From: Cercis canadensis
Taxonomy: Eukaryota; Streptophyta; Magnoliopsida; Fabales; Fabaceae
NCBI GenBank assembly: GCA_003255065.1
Contig: QAOA01001251.1
Span: 754,265 to 818,264, forward strand
DNA: 64,000 nt
Direction: 5' to 3'
In this document: piece by piece, positions 38,389 to 64,000 of the stretch
How positions within the stretch are numbered: position 1 is the first letter of the stretch
How the letters are laid out: each line of letters begins with the position of its first letter
The notes under the pieces: model-generated
What the model saw: only the letters and a program-made list of their open reading frames with translations
What the model was told of the DNA's origin: nothing
The model's database searches: none
Program-made: the position numbers and the translations under genes

Positions 38389-39199
38389 GATCATCACTTG
38401 GCGGTACAAAAAAGGAATTCTACGATACAATAATAATAAAATTGACTTTGTTTCAAGAAAACAATTACAATCTCAACTCTTGAAAATGTTGAGAGATTAT
38501 TACATATTTTTCATATTCATAAAAAGGTCACTCTGGGATTATCTTGACAATTTCAATCCTTGGAGTTTATTTATTTATTTTTCCTCACGTTAAGGTGGAA
38601 ACACACATTCCATGGAGGTGGAAATACAAGCAAGGGCACATAGATATCCACACACACAAAACATCGGAGAAACCGAAAGTCTGAGTCCATCTTTTGGGCA
38701 TTCTCTATTAATTTAAAATTGTTTATCCTCTGCTGGTTTTAACTGGGGAATATTGGCCAAAGTCTATACCGTGTGAGACCCACACGATTTCTCCTCTCCT
38801 AAAATACAAAAGCTACTCTCTTATTTCATTATCGCGCCAAGCAAGCACACATCATCTCTTTTTCTTTCCTTATTTCAATTTCATTTCAAAAGCACAAGCA
38901 TGATCATATATGATTCATGAGCCACCTCTGGAATTCTTCAAAAACGAACTGCTACATACATACCAATTGTATTCTCGACTAAGAAAGGCATCCAAATTGA
39001 GGCAAGTGACCCACACTTTATCATCTAAATTTACATAAAACCCACCAACATATCCAAACTAACCCCACTTCCGCTCTCCAACAATTATAGCCAATAAAGA
39101 AAATAATACATCCCACTCATTTAATTACAGAAACATTACCTGGGTCCGGAGCCAATAAGTCCAAAAACAAAAAAGAGAAAAAAAAAACAAAAAAAAAAA

Positions 39200-39275
39200 G
39201 TCATTGCGCTTATCTAAAGCACAAGATNAAAAAAAAAAAAAAAAAAAGTCATTGCGCTTATCTAAAGCACAAGAT
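39200..39275. repeat. short duplicated block around an N
   Basis: GTCATTGCGCTTATCTAAAG and the following CACAAGAT occur on both sides of the N at 39228, each preceded by an A run. It has the same structure as the larger joins and is probably an assembly overlap. Confidence 0.85.
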
Positions 39276-39370
39276 AATAATCAAGTAATTTGACGAAAAA
39301 TTGTAATATGAGTTGCAAAATACTATTTAGGATTCAAAATGGGTGCAAATTCCTACCAAGTCCATTCACA

Positions 39371-40291
39371 TTATTTAAAAATCCCAACCAGTTCCTGCCT
39401 GTAAGGCAAGAAGGACTTTCTCTTAGTTGGGTCCCCATACTTGGCGTTGGCGTTGGCGGTGGCTATGGCTCTGCTTTTCATGTGCTCGACGGCATTTTTA
39501 TCGGCGGAAGTGGACTTTTCATCGGACTTGGAGTTGGTAACCTCGTGAGCCACTTTGTTGGTCCTCTTGCTCGGAGTCAGAAAGAGGAGCGGTTGTTCCT
39601 TTCCCTCACTGTGGCTTCTAAGAAGCAGGTCTCGAAGCTTCCAGCGCTTGGACGTAGACCCCGTCGAATTACTCTTCTTGCACGGCTTTGCCGCCGATTT
39701 CGGACTCCACACGCAATAGGTTCCAGGAGCCAGGCTGTCGAGGCCATCGTCGTCGGCTTCCGAGGTTGAAGACGAAAGCGAACCGGTTTCTCGTTCCTCG
39801 AACATGAGCTTCCTCAGAGGAAGACGATGTCGGCGAACGGGCGCGGGCGTCGTTTCTTTCGCGGTCGGGGCTGGAGAAGTGGAAGCTACGCTGTCGTTTC
39901 GAGGAGCAAAGTCAGGATGGTGGCTGAAGAGCAAATTGCGGTCGAAGATGGGGTACATGGGCCTGATCTGGCCATTGTAGAAAATATCATCGGCTGATAC
40001 CGGTGACGATTCTGGCTCTCTGCAAACAAATGCGAACTCAAAACCGTCGTTGTCGTCGGCGCCACCGCCGTCAAGGTCGTTACTATTATCACCGTGGTCG
40101 AGAAAATCATCTGATTCCCATGAGGTGAAAAGAGCATCGTCGGAGACGGAATGAGGATCTCTCCGGAATTCCTCTATAACTCTGGCGGCAATCTCAGCGA
40201 GTGACTCAGAAGAGTAACTACTGAAACTCGGAGCGGGAGATATGTGTGAACCCTCCGCACCCTGCATCATTTGTGCCTCGATCTCGATCAT
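39371..40291 (-). CDS. DUF1645 family protein
   Basis: A single uninterrupted frame of 306 residues starting at ATG 40291. The N-terminal half is acidic and Ser-rich, with SLAEIAARVIEEFRRDP near residue 29 and a conserved-looking IYPIFDRNLL-type patch (PMYPIFDRNL, 111-120). The diagnostic DUF1645 block is at about 188-240: GTYCVWSPKSA, CKKSNSTGSTSKRWKLRDLL, then LRSHS. The C-terminal FLPYRQELVGIFK (294-306) is also typical. There is no membrane segment or signal peptide. The biochemical function of the family is unknown; rice members influence grain size and stress responses. The basic Ser/Lys-rich C-terminal half would suit a nuclear location (inference). The minus-strand TATA-like sequence at 40420-40427 and a GA/CT repeat in the leader support this start. 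Confidence 0.92.
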   Translation of the reverse strand: MIEIEAQMMQGAEGSHISPAPSFSSYSSESLAEIAARVIEEFRRDPHSVSDDALFTSWESDDFLDHGDNSNDLDGGGADDNDGFEFAFVCREPESSPVSADDIFYNGQIRPMYPIFDRNLLFSHHPDFAPRNDSVASTSPAPTAKETTPAPVRRHRLPLRKLMFEERETGSLSSSTSEADDDGLDSLAPGTYCVWSPKSAAKPCKKSNSTGSTSKRWKLRDLLLRSHSEGKEQPLLFLTPSKRTNKVAHEVTNSKSDEKSTSADKNAVEHMKSRAIATANANAKYGDPTKRKSFLPYRQELVGIFK

Positions 40292-40419
40292 ACACTTTGG
40301 TTTCGTTTTCCGCTACAAAATGCGTATGCCTATGCGTTTCCGTTTCTTTCGCAGCAAGAGAGAGAGAGAGAGAGAGTTTGGTTGAAATGAAGAAAAGTGT
40401 GTGGGGCGTTTGGGATGGG

Positions 40420-40427
40420 ATATATAG
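40420..40427 (-). promoter_or_regulatory. TATA box of the DUF1645 gene
   Basis: CCTATATATCCC on the minus strand, about 130 nt before the ATG. The leader between them contains a 16-18 base GA/CT repeat at about 40361-40378, a common feature of plant leaders. Confidence 0.55.
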
Positions 40428-40429
40428 GT

Positions 40430-42401
40430 GTGCGACGAGTGAGTGGCGGTCCTGCGATTTTTCACTTTTTGGCTTTGTATTGTATTAATATTGCTGTTCT
40501 TTTTTGGCCATTTATTAATAATATAATATTGCTATTTATTTGTATGTATATGAACTTAAACACATAAATGGGGTAAGGTAGAGGCAGTCGTAGAGTTAGG
40601 CATCTGTGAGACACGTATTTTGTTTGCTTAGTGGACACGTACCACGTGGCTGCGTTTAGATGTGGAAGAGTAAGAGCGTTCACACGGTGGAGTTAATTTG
40701 GGTGAATGACACGTTTACAATTACAGCGAAGTAACCTGTGATTCATTTCTAGAATAACATATGGTGGAGTTGATCTTGATGGGCTTGGTTATCTTAGGCA
40801 ATGAAATAAAATCATGTGGTCGGGAGCGGGCAAGGACCAACCATGAACTCGGGCCCATTAAGCAATGCTTAATTATGATTGGACGGTTTGTGAACTCATA
40901 ATTTGTTTGTGCGATCAAATGTTTTTCAATAATTATTGGGGAAGGGTGAGAATTGATAGTTCGTACGAATATTGTGGAAGCAAAGGATGCATGAGTATGA
41001 GGCAATGCGTGTTGGGGCGGTGTCTTAATCTAACTCATATGGTCACGGATTTTGAGCAATGGTGGCTACAAAGTACAAAGGGAGTGACACTAAACGGGTT
41101 AACGCATTCTCTGCTTTTGTTTCCACTCCCTCTTTTGCAGCCACGTAATCCATTGATATGACAATCAACGTATGAGCAAGGTAAACCATCTCAACTTCTA
41201 CAAATTGCAACCCTCACAAATTTCTGTTAATTCTGAACAAAATAAAAATAAAAATAAAAAAATGCTACTTGTGACAAAATATAGCTTTTTGTTCAACGAA
41301 GCAAAATTCTTGTTCTAATCTGATTTCAGCAATGTATGAGAATAGTTTATTCAGCGTGTAACACTAAATTTTATTTTTTTTATTTTAATAGGCTAAGATA
41401 ATTAGAAATTTTAATTAAATAAGTATTTAAGAGATAAATTAACCGAAATACATGTAAGCTAACAAACATTACATGATAACAGTACACAAAAAAAATCATA
41501 TATTTCTCTCTAATATGTTGTAGCTATTTTTAAGAGGTTAATAATAATTAATATATTTGAGACAAACCCATGCTTAAAGTTTCCGAGAACCAAAAGACGA
41601 CCAATTGAAGACTCAAGAAACATGGGTCCTCTAACAGTCTGATCCTAATCCTATCTCAAAATTTTAATGCCATTAAATATATGAATATATTAATTTAACT
41701 TGTTCTAGAAGTAGTATGGAAATTCTAAACGCATACAAAATATAGAAGCCGTCAGTTCTAGAACCAGAAGAATATTCGGGGAACATATGTTTTCCACATA
41801 AAATTATAAAACACTTTGAAGCTTCAGAAAATTAATTCTAAATAAGAAAACTCTCTAGGTCAATTGGCTGATCAATCTAAGCCGGAATAAACGAAGAAAT
41901 TGCCTAATTAGTTCAAAATAAAGAGGAAAAAGAAAACAAAAAGACTAGAGGAGGTGGATTGCACTCTTGGGCCATGGCTTCTTGTGTGATGTTAACCACC
42001 GACATGGCGATTTGTCCTGATGACTTGGCATAATCTCATTGGACAACAACCTCTATCATTTTCCTTGATGTCATTTTGGCCATGACAGGCTGAGCTCACA
42101 TTGAGGAGTTAATCAAAACAATGTATGGATTTTATGATTATGGGAGAATGAAAATGTTGGAAAAGCATGGGTTCTGGATATGTTTATTTATTCATCACGC
42201 TGAATTGGTAAATAAGTCATTGTATTATAGCTTTATAATCAATCAAATCTCCACACCCACTACCGTATAATAATTGCCCAAAATGAATCCCTAGCGTGAT
42301 GTAATCCTTGATGTAAACAGAAATAATAATGAGAAACCAAAACTAGACTAATAATCTGATGATATGACATAGATTAAACTTGGCGAATAAGTAAAGGCAC
42401 C
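40430..42401. other. upstream region of the DUF1645 gene, no gene seen
   Basis: AT-rich DNA with no supported coding frame. Several ACGT-core motifs occur near 40614-40650 (for example CACGTACCACGTGG), which could be bZIP/ABRE-type sites for the DUF1645 gene, about 330-360 nt before its start. This is inference from motif only. Confidence 0.5.
40635..40651 (-). promoter_or_regulatory. ACGT-core (G-box/ABRE-like) cluster
   Basis: ACACGTACCACGTGGCT contains a CACGTG G-box next to a second ACGT core. Paired ACGT cores upstream of a plant gene are often bound by bZIP factors. No direct evidence of use is visible. Confidence 0.4.
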
Positions 42402-42410
42402 GATCAAGGG

Positions 42411-42777
42411 GATTTGGATTTGGCCATATGACTTGAGTCATGTTGCTCAAATCTAAATTGTACATTCTATTAAAGTTCATCTCAACCATTAAATGTTAAT
42501 GTGTTTTAATGATTCATATAAACTTTAATGAAATGTACAACGGATTTGGATCCAGTCATGTCACTTGAGTCATGTTGCTCAGATCTGAGCTGTCCATTCT
42601 ATTAAAACTCATTTCAACCATTAAATATTAATGTGTTTTAATGGTTGAAATGACCTTAAATGAAATAGACGACTTAGATCTAAGCAACATGACTCAAGTT
42701 AACATGACTGAATCTCTTCCCATGTACAACTTACATTTGAGCAACATGACTCAAGTTACATGACTGGATCCGAGTCC
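42411..42777. mobile_element. outer MITE (about 178 bp net), split by a related insert
   Basis: The two arms (42411-42532 and 42731-42777) are inverted repeats sharing ACTTGAGTCATGTTGCTCAA in opposite orientation. Removing the inner element and one copy of its 9-bp target duplication restores a continuous element of about 178 bp. The outer target duplication is ATCAAGGG at 42403-42410 and 42779-42786, or 9 bp with one mismatch (GATCAAGGG/AATCAAGGG). No coding capacity. The size and duplication are close to those of the inner copy, so both belong to one family. Confidence 0.85.
42542..42721. mobile_element. inner MITE (180 bp) inserted in a copy of the same family
   Basis: ATGTACAAC at 42533-42541 and again at 42722-42730 is an exact 9-bp target duplication. 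Between them lies a 180-bp foldback sequence. Its left arm has CAGTCATGTCACTTGAGTCA and its right arm, reverse complemented, has CAGTCATGTTAACTTGAGTC. The centre is a 17-bp stem, CATTTCAACCATTAAAA paired with TTTTAATGGTTGAAATG. The 9-bp duplication fits a Mutator-type transposase acting in trans. Confidence 0.88.
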
Positions 42778-42786
42778 AATCAAGGG

Positions 42787-43570
42787 AAAACAACATGCAG
42801 GTTTTGTCTATCAACTCCATGTCCATGATTTTTTTTTTTGCTGGTTTTCGTTTTTTGTACTATTTAAAAGTTTTGGAACCACTCTGACTCTCAGACCCAA
42901 ATTAACAAGACCAACAACACACTCAGCCCGAGAAAGGTGTTGGGCTTACCCTAGTTACCCTGAGCCTCTTAGGATGTGATTCTAATTTCTAAACAAGAAT
43001 CAGTTAAGCCCAATGCCTGCTCTTACTTTGCACTAGGTGCTTACACCTTGTCCATGTCATTAGAGCACATATGCCATTGTCAACATGAAAAGACTAGATA
43101 TACTCGAAAAACTACCAATGGGAAATGCAGGAAAGGAATAGAACATTTTGATGGGTGACTACTCTGCTTGAGCATCTTCTGATTCTGCTATCAACCCATG
43201 TGACTAGAACGGAGAAACAATCACTAAAAATAAATGCACAGTAGAACCCAGATCCAAAGGAAATCATCAATTTCTTGACGAAATATACATTTGAAATTTG
43301 CAAGAGATGGTAATGGTATATTGAGATCATTCAAGATGTGCATGATAACCTCCTTATTCGCGTATGACATCATTCCGACTTTCAACTTGAAAGAAAGTGA
43401 TTCCTACATGCTACTCCGAAATTCCTAGTCTATACACTAGTCAACATCAAAACGAGTCAAGTGCCAAACTGCTCCTGGAGCAGCTCTACCGTCTTCACTG
43501 TTAGTTTTGGTTACAAAAGTTAGGCACTATGTCAACTGTATCATCCTCTTCATGTTGTCAACTAAATTCA
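42787..43570. other. 3' flank of the SRO gene, no gene seen
   Basis: No supported coding frame. The part near 43571 is presumably SRO 3' UTR. Confidence 0.5.
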
Positions 43571-46228
43571 CTACACCGCAGTAGAACTCATATTGAAGCA
43601 AACCATTCCATTTCCATCCATGTTCCCAGCTGTCCTACCCCCATTCTTTGACCTTGTTTGCTGAAAGCTTGCAGGTGTCTTCTGGAGGACAATAACAAAT
43701 TCACCATGTTAGAGTAGATAATTAATACATGAGCAAATGCCCAAAAAAAATAAAAATACATGAAGAATAAAGTTGAGGCTGTATTATATAATATATATTA
43801 TACATAAACACACACATTGTGTGCAGAGAAAATAAGTTGCTCTGAGACTCGCAATTTCACTTGCTCATAACATAGGTTAGCACTTTTAATTGACCACCAC
43901 ATAACTCGTACATAAAGGAGATAATAAATAAACTGGACCCAGACTTACTCTACTACCGTTCAATTTCTAAATCAGTTCACTTTCAATGAAGGAGAGAGTC
44001 AATTGAAAAAGGTGAGTAGAAAAACTCATTACATACTATTGGCATGTGAATACCACCTATCACCAAATAAACCCACTCCATCGAAAGATCACATCCCAAA
44101 ATGAGCTGGACAAATTCTATTTTTCTCATTCCCAAAGACTTCCTCGCTTAGCACGCAACAAAGTCAAATTAATTCTAAGACTTCCATTGCACTTAAGCAG
44201 CTAACTCTTTCGGTAACAATCCAGAGGTAGGAAGAACATTACAGTCTATTGAAACCCAGCTTAGATCTCAATGAAAGCATATATTTCACATATAAGCACT
44301 AGTATTTCCTCGTTGATTCAGCAATAAATCATGATACACCGTTTTATGACGATTCATCATCACACCACTGAAAAACATATCAAAGCACTGAGGAGAAAGT
44401 ATTCTGAATCAGGCAATTATGTTGCTCTACATTTCATAATCACAAATTTTCCCCCCAGTTCAAGACGTCTGTTCTTTCGCTTCAGTGTGCTATCAGTTTC
44501 CCAATTCACATATCATTAGTTCATAGTAGAGTAGTCCAGGAAGCATTACCGAGTAATATTTTGAACCATATTATTTTGATTTACAAACTACGCGTAAAGC
44601 ATGAGGTGGATTAAGCTGCCATGATAATAACATAACATAATGCCTAAATAACATGTAGAAGTAGAACACCAGTACTAATAATGTAATTTTTGATCTACAC
44701 AGCCAGTATTTCTGATCACTGATGTTTGTCACTTTGTAGACAACCACATCCTTAAATATAAAGAACATCAAAATCAACAGATACAAGTCCTACCTTGGCT
44801 CTAAAAGATTTGATGGCTGCAATCAACAACTTGTCTCCTGCTATTTGTCTTACTTTCTGTATCAGTTCATGTCGTGAAATGTTCTTCTCCTGAAAAACAG
44901 AGGAAGCTCAATAAATGAGGTCATATCAAGGGATAAAAGAAAAATTTAGGTAAAGAAAAATGAGTGACTGTCTCAAACTCCAGGTGCAATACAGAAGCAC
45001 TTACTTTGTGATCTTTATGATACTTGCAAATCAACTCAATAGCAGGTGGAGGCAAAACCTTCGACAGCACAGTAATCAGTGCTGGAAATGGCATCCAAGG
45101 CGAAGAAGGTTTCATCAAGGGTTTTCCAATCTTCATAAGGCCTACAAAATTGAATATAAAACAGAGATTTAGAAAAACTTCCTCAACTGACGACTTCCAA
45201 AATCCCAAGCATTATTGAAACGTAGAATACCCACACACACACACACGAGGAAATGTCCAAACCTTTCAAGCCAGGAACTCTGAAACTTATAATATATTCC
45301 GGCAAAACATGAGTGTTCATCCGGGTACACCAAACAATGTACTTCTTAGGAGATAAAAGATTGTCCACTCCAGAATCATAATCTTCAGAACTCGGATGAC
45401 ATTGCTCAGCACCAGGATGCACAAGCTCGGTTCTCCCCAAAATAACGCGACACAATAACAAGTGCCGTAGACCGTCTTCGTCAACAACAGAACTTTTCAC
45501 ACTACAAAACAAACATAACCATAATTTTCTAGCGTCAATAATAAGTAGAAAAATATTCTATTAAATGGATACAATAGGAAGATTTTTTTTTTTTTTTTTA
45601 TTATTTTTTTTTTTTTTGTGTACCTTTCTAAAGGAGAATCATCCGGAGAGAGATATATTCCGCAGCCATAGAGTCCATTATTGTTGTGGGATTTGCCACA
45701 ATGAGTAGTAGCATGACCAAAACCATGTGAAATGATCTCTCCTACTTCTTCCCTACCAGAAGTGCCATACCATGCATACTTAACATTGGCATTACCATCA
45801 TGCTTCTTTAACATTGCTCGCATATAAATCTGGAATGATTGAACCCGCGCCTGCCCCATAATGCTAGAACACGCATTCCTATGAATTGCAACAACCTCCG
45901 TTTTTGCCCCATCTAAGCCCAAACCCAGAATGAACCTTCTCTGAATGAGGTCATGAACCTTCTCACCTTCTGCGAGTCTTTCAAACTCTTCATCGAACAG
46001 TTGGCGTTGAACATGATTGGCTCCGCAAACACCACTTTCACAATCGGAAACCATTGATTCTTCGTTGCTTGCTGTCTCTGAGACCGATTTCTCAATATCC
46101 ATACGGTTGGACTGATTGTCTAACTCTTGCTTGTTCGAATTGTGAGGAGTTAAAGTCCCACACCGACTTAAAACCTCATCAGTTCTCACCACTGGAATAA
46201 ACCCGTGTTGATCAATTCTACGCTCCAT
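43571..46228 (-). CDS. SRO: SRO family protein (PARP-like plus RST domain)
   Basis: Five exons on the minus strand: 46228-45624, 45501-45263, 45141-45005, 44889-44794 and 43681-43571. They join in frame to give 395 residues. The open frame extends upstream of 46228 but without a convincing [13 protein letters not shown] is the natural start. Residues about 80-280 resemble the PARP catalytic fold ([20 protein letters not shown], then [13 protein letters not shown] and [20 protein letters not shown]). The RST domain at about 292-360 ([17 protein letters not shown], then [20 protein letters not shown]) binds transcription factors. There is no WWE domain, so it is the short SRO2-SRO5 type, not RCD1/SRO1. 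Plant SROs lack the full H-Y-E catalytic triad and are thought inactive as polymerases; here WYGTS replaces the usual H-G-type start of the site. Known members act in salt, oxidative and light-stress responses. Confidence 0.93.
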
Positions 46229-48663
46229 AATGCCGAAACACCCCGAAAGAAAGATGCAATCGTGTGTAAGAGAAGCTAAAGAGATTTGTAGTGCAACAAC
46301 AAAGAGTGGAAACCCAAATCGGAAGTATTTACAGATTTGAATTTGTAAGTGGCATGAAACCAAGAAATTTCAGAATCAATTTGTTGAAAAAGTGAAGCTC
46401 TGAAAGAAATCAACCAATGAATTTAGAAAGTCTACAAACAATTGACGATCAAAAATTCGTATATGAAGAAGAAAGAAGTAATCAAATTCTGTTCTATAGG
46501 TATAGGACCTATACTACCGACATAAAATGGAATTGGGTATACATTCCTAAAGAAAAAACAAGAGAGAAAACTTGCCGTGAATGAAAGGATGACGCTGAAG
46601 CAGAGAACGGAAGAAAAGGAACCAGAATTAGAAACACAGAGAAAACAGGAAAACGATAAGTGAGATTGAGCAGTGAGTGAGCATTAGAATGTGAACTTGC
46701 ATAGGAGGGAAGAGTTTCTTGGGGAGAAGAGCAAGAAGAAAAAAACAGTTATCGTAAGAATAGGAGAAGGGGTGGAGGTTTTTTTTTAAAACTAGAAACG
46801 GAACCGCCAATAGAGAGAAACACGTTAAGCGATGGGCGGTGCAGAGGCGCAAATTGTTTTGGCCTCTAGATTTTGAGGGATAGGCGGCAGGCACGTAAGA
46901 CGTTCACTTTTAAAACCGGGGGTGCTTCTGCAATTACAATTTTATCCTCTAGATATTAGACATCTCCGATTCAATCCAATAATTAATAACCCCTTTCCTG
47001 GAATGGTATTATTGGTCGGCGATATTGAGTTGACAGATGGCAGTAGAGGTATGGTTATAATGGAAAGTCTATGATATTTTGCATTCCAAGAAAGGGTAGT
47101 GTGGGGAGAAAGAAATAATGTAAAAAAAAAAAGAACGATGTTCTTATATTATTTTTTTGTTACACTTTATTAATCTGAATGTTTGATAATAGTTAAAATT
47201 TATTTAATACAGCTCAATTTTTACATCTCATACTCCTCTATCCTTAGTCCTTACACTTGTATAAATAACTTTAAATATGGGAATATCAATAAAATGGCCC
47301 CAAAGAATCAGAGTGATGAATATATGGATATATAGTCAGATTAAATGCCCCATCTTCATCGAATTTTAGCACTTTTTTGCCCCCCTTTTCTCTAAAGTCA
47401 TCCTTTTTACGCCACTTTCTTTTCAGCAGAATTGTTCAATGATACGATTCTTATACAAGAAGGAATTTTGCAAATGCAGGGTCATGCTTTCTTGTGGCGC
47501 AGGTTCTTTCTTAAACTATTTGAAGGAGTACATAATTTATTTCTCCGTAACATGTAATTAATTCAATTTGAAAGAACCAAGAAGAAATTTTGTCACGCCA
47601 ATCGTGTTTCTACAAAGAAAGAAAAAGGAATGCGGTCACCATTCCGTCCTTCATCATCTATTTATGCTCATATTTTACGTTAGTGGATGTCAAAAACAAG
47701 GAATAAAAATTAAAAATCCATTATGTATTTAGATGGTGTGGTATGAAATATACACTCTGTTGCGATTTTTCAAGACACAAATTATTATAATTTTTTCTCC
47801 TTAACATTAAAACTAAAAGAAAGAAGACACAAATTATTGACTCTTAACTTTGTATTTTAATATAACATAACTCTCCCTTTTATAGGGAAGTTAGTACAAA
47901 TTTGAAATAAAAGAAGAAAAAGAAAAGCCCAACATAGAAACTAATCTATAAATAAAATTCTTTGGTAACATAATCTATAAAAATATTCTTTTCTGCGCTA
48001 AACATCATAAATTGAGAGGATGGATACGTGTTAGCAGAAGTTGAGCCTGCCAAAAATTGAGCAAAAGTGTTATTAACGGATTTCTATGGTTCAAGCACTA
48101 GTTAAAATCAAGAGTTGAAGTTGTAATTTGTAAAACGGGTAAAGTGAACTAAAATAATATACTTGGGCCAATTCCCCTCTAATTCTTTTTCTTTTTAAAC
48201 AGCAAATGAAAGATTGCATGCAATTAGATTCGATACCCATACAAACAACGCATTTTGAACTTCTAAGCTTTCAGCCTCATAATTTTTTTTAATATTCTAC
48301 TTAAAAATATAAAATCATTAAATAATATATATACATACCATTTCGTACTGGGCTTCTTTATTAACGTTGATATATATATCACGGGAAAGAAAGGGACCTA
48401 AAACAAGCCTAGGGGCAAGTAAGCTTGGACATGTAAAAGGATATATAATCCCCCACAAAACCTTTCTTTTTTGTACTAAATGGGGGAAATAGAGCCTAGC
48501 CTCCTTTTGCATCTTTTCCTTTCATTCATGAATACGTCATTTACAGAAAAAAGAAAAAGGCCACTGTACCAAATAAAAACAGAGAAAAAGATATATAAAC
48601 AAGAAAATACCGCCTATAAAAGATGACTCAGTGTCAAGCTACAAAGTAGACCAGCAATTTTCA
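46229..48663. other. SRO upstream region and ATM 3' flank
   Basis: The bases just above 46228 are the SRO leader and promoter, and may include a leader intron I could not define. Bases above about 47000 are AT-rich with no supported coding frame. The stretch below 48664 is ATM 3' UTR/flank. Confidence 0.5.
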
Positions 48664-63872
<15,209 letters not shown>

Positions 63873-63977
63873 CTAACAATTAACCAATTAACTTAGAAGT
63901 CAAATAATGAAGGATGTAGGAAGATAAGATAAATCAGGTCCACTTTCAATATAATGTTTAATGACTGACCAAATCAG

Positions 63978-64000
63978 TTTTTTTTTTTTTTTTTTTTTTT
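63978..64000. repeat. poly(T) run at the window end
   Basis: The window ends in an uninterrupted T run inside an ATM intron. Since other homopolymers here coincide with assembly joins, another N may follow just outside. Confidence 0.8.

Larger units (their letters stand above)
34145..39370. other. 5.2-kb intergenic stretch between DXR and the DUF1645 gene
   Basis: Two genes converge here (DXR on +, DUF1645 gene on -). I see no supported coding region. It contains a poly(T) run broken by an N (36203-36235), a GATGAA hexamer repeat (38357-38388) and an N at 39228 between two copies of GTCATTGCGCTTATCTAAAG. Frames at 36539-36957 and 38348-38593 have no recognisable domain, and the latter is partly the GATGAA repeat. 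Confidence 0.5.

Noticed and set aside
38348..38593. 81-codon frame with an Asp-Glu run
   Set aside because: It starts at TTG and its first part is the GATGAA microsatellite. No domain.
39290..39769. 159-codon plus-strand frame
   Set aside because: It lies antisense to the DUF1645 coding region, whose own frame has clear family motifs.
46229..46363. N-terminal extension of the SRO reading frame
   Set aside because: The frame opens with TTG and adds a hydrophobic stretch not expected in SRO proteins. [10 protein letters not shown] at 46228 is the natural start.

Overview
The window is nuclear DNA from a flowering plant, most likely a eudicot. It has long AT-rich intergenic stretches and GT-AG introns. 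It carries a plastid MEP-pathway enzyme, an R2R3-MYB factor, an HT1-like Raf-type kinase, a plant kinesin-light-chain-related protein and an SRO protein. I cannot name the species from sequence alone. Eight single N bases mark joins. Several have nearly the same sequence on both sides, so this is a draft assembly with unresolved overlaps.

Layout on the + strand: HT1-like kinase (4175-6939, 3 exons); tRNA-Leu(UAG) (7168-7247); KLCR2-like TPR protein (9698-12343, 2 coding exons plus a probable 5'-UTR intron); a 450-bp foldback transposable element (12971-13420); and an R2R3-MYB of the WER/GL1 type (16129-17122, 3 exons). A beta-carbonic anhydrase follows on the - strand (19795-18234, 8 exons). 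PEX14 (22308-27253, 12 exons) and DXR (29744-34144, 12 exons) are on +. The last genes are all on the - strand: a single-exon DUF1645 protein (40291-39371), an SRO-family PARP-like/RST protein (46228-43571, 5 exons) and the C-terminal 1,242 residues of ATM kinase (34 exons, 48664-63872), whose 5' part lies beyond the right edge. I placed exons by hand from splice sites, reading phase and protein-family continuity. Every model except the DXR first exon joins in frame without ambiguity.

The genes do not form a pathway or cluster. They look like an ordinary gene-rich segment with unrelated functions: signalling, microtubule association, epidermal-type transcription control, CO2/bicarbonate chemistry, peroxisomal import, isoprenoid synthesis, stress/ADP-ribosylation-type signalling and the DNA-damage response.

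The most unusual content is in the non-coding DNA. A ~180-bp inverted-repeat element has inserted into another copy of its own family, with target duplications readable for both events (42402-42786). A 450-bp element is built of nested hairpins with a GC-rich core inside AT-rich arms (12963-13429). A 127-bp Tourist-like element sits in a DXR intron. Two separate Copia-type remnants lie in ATM introns, one of them a 169-bp solo LTR with a 5-bp target duplication. I did not find a convincing new multi-gene system.
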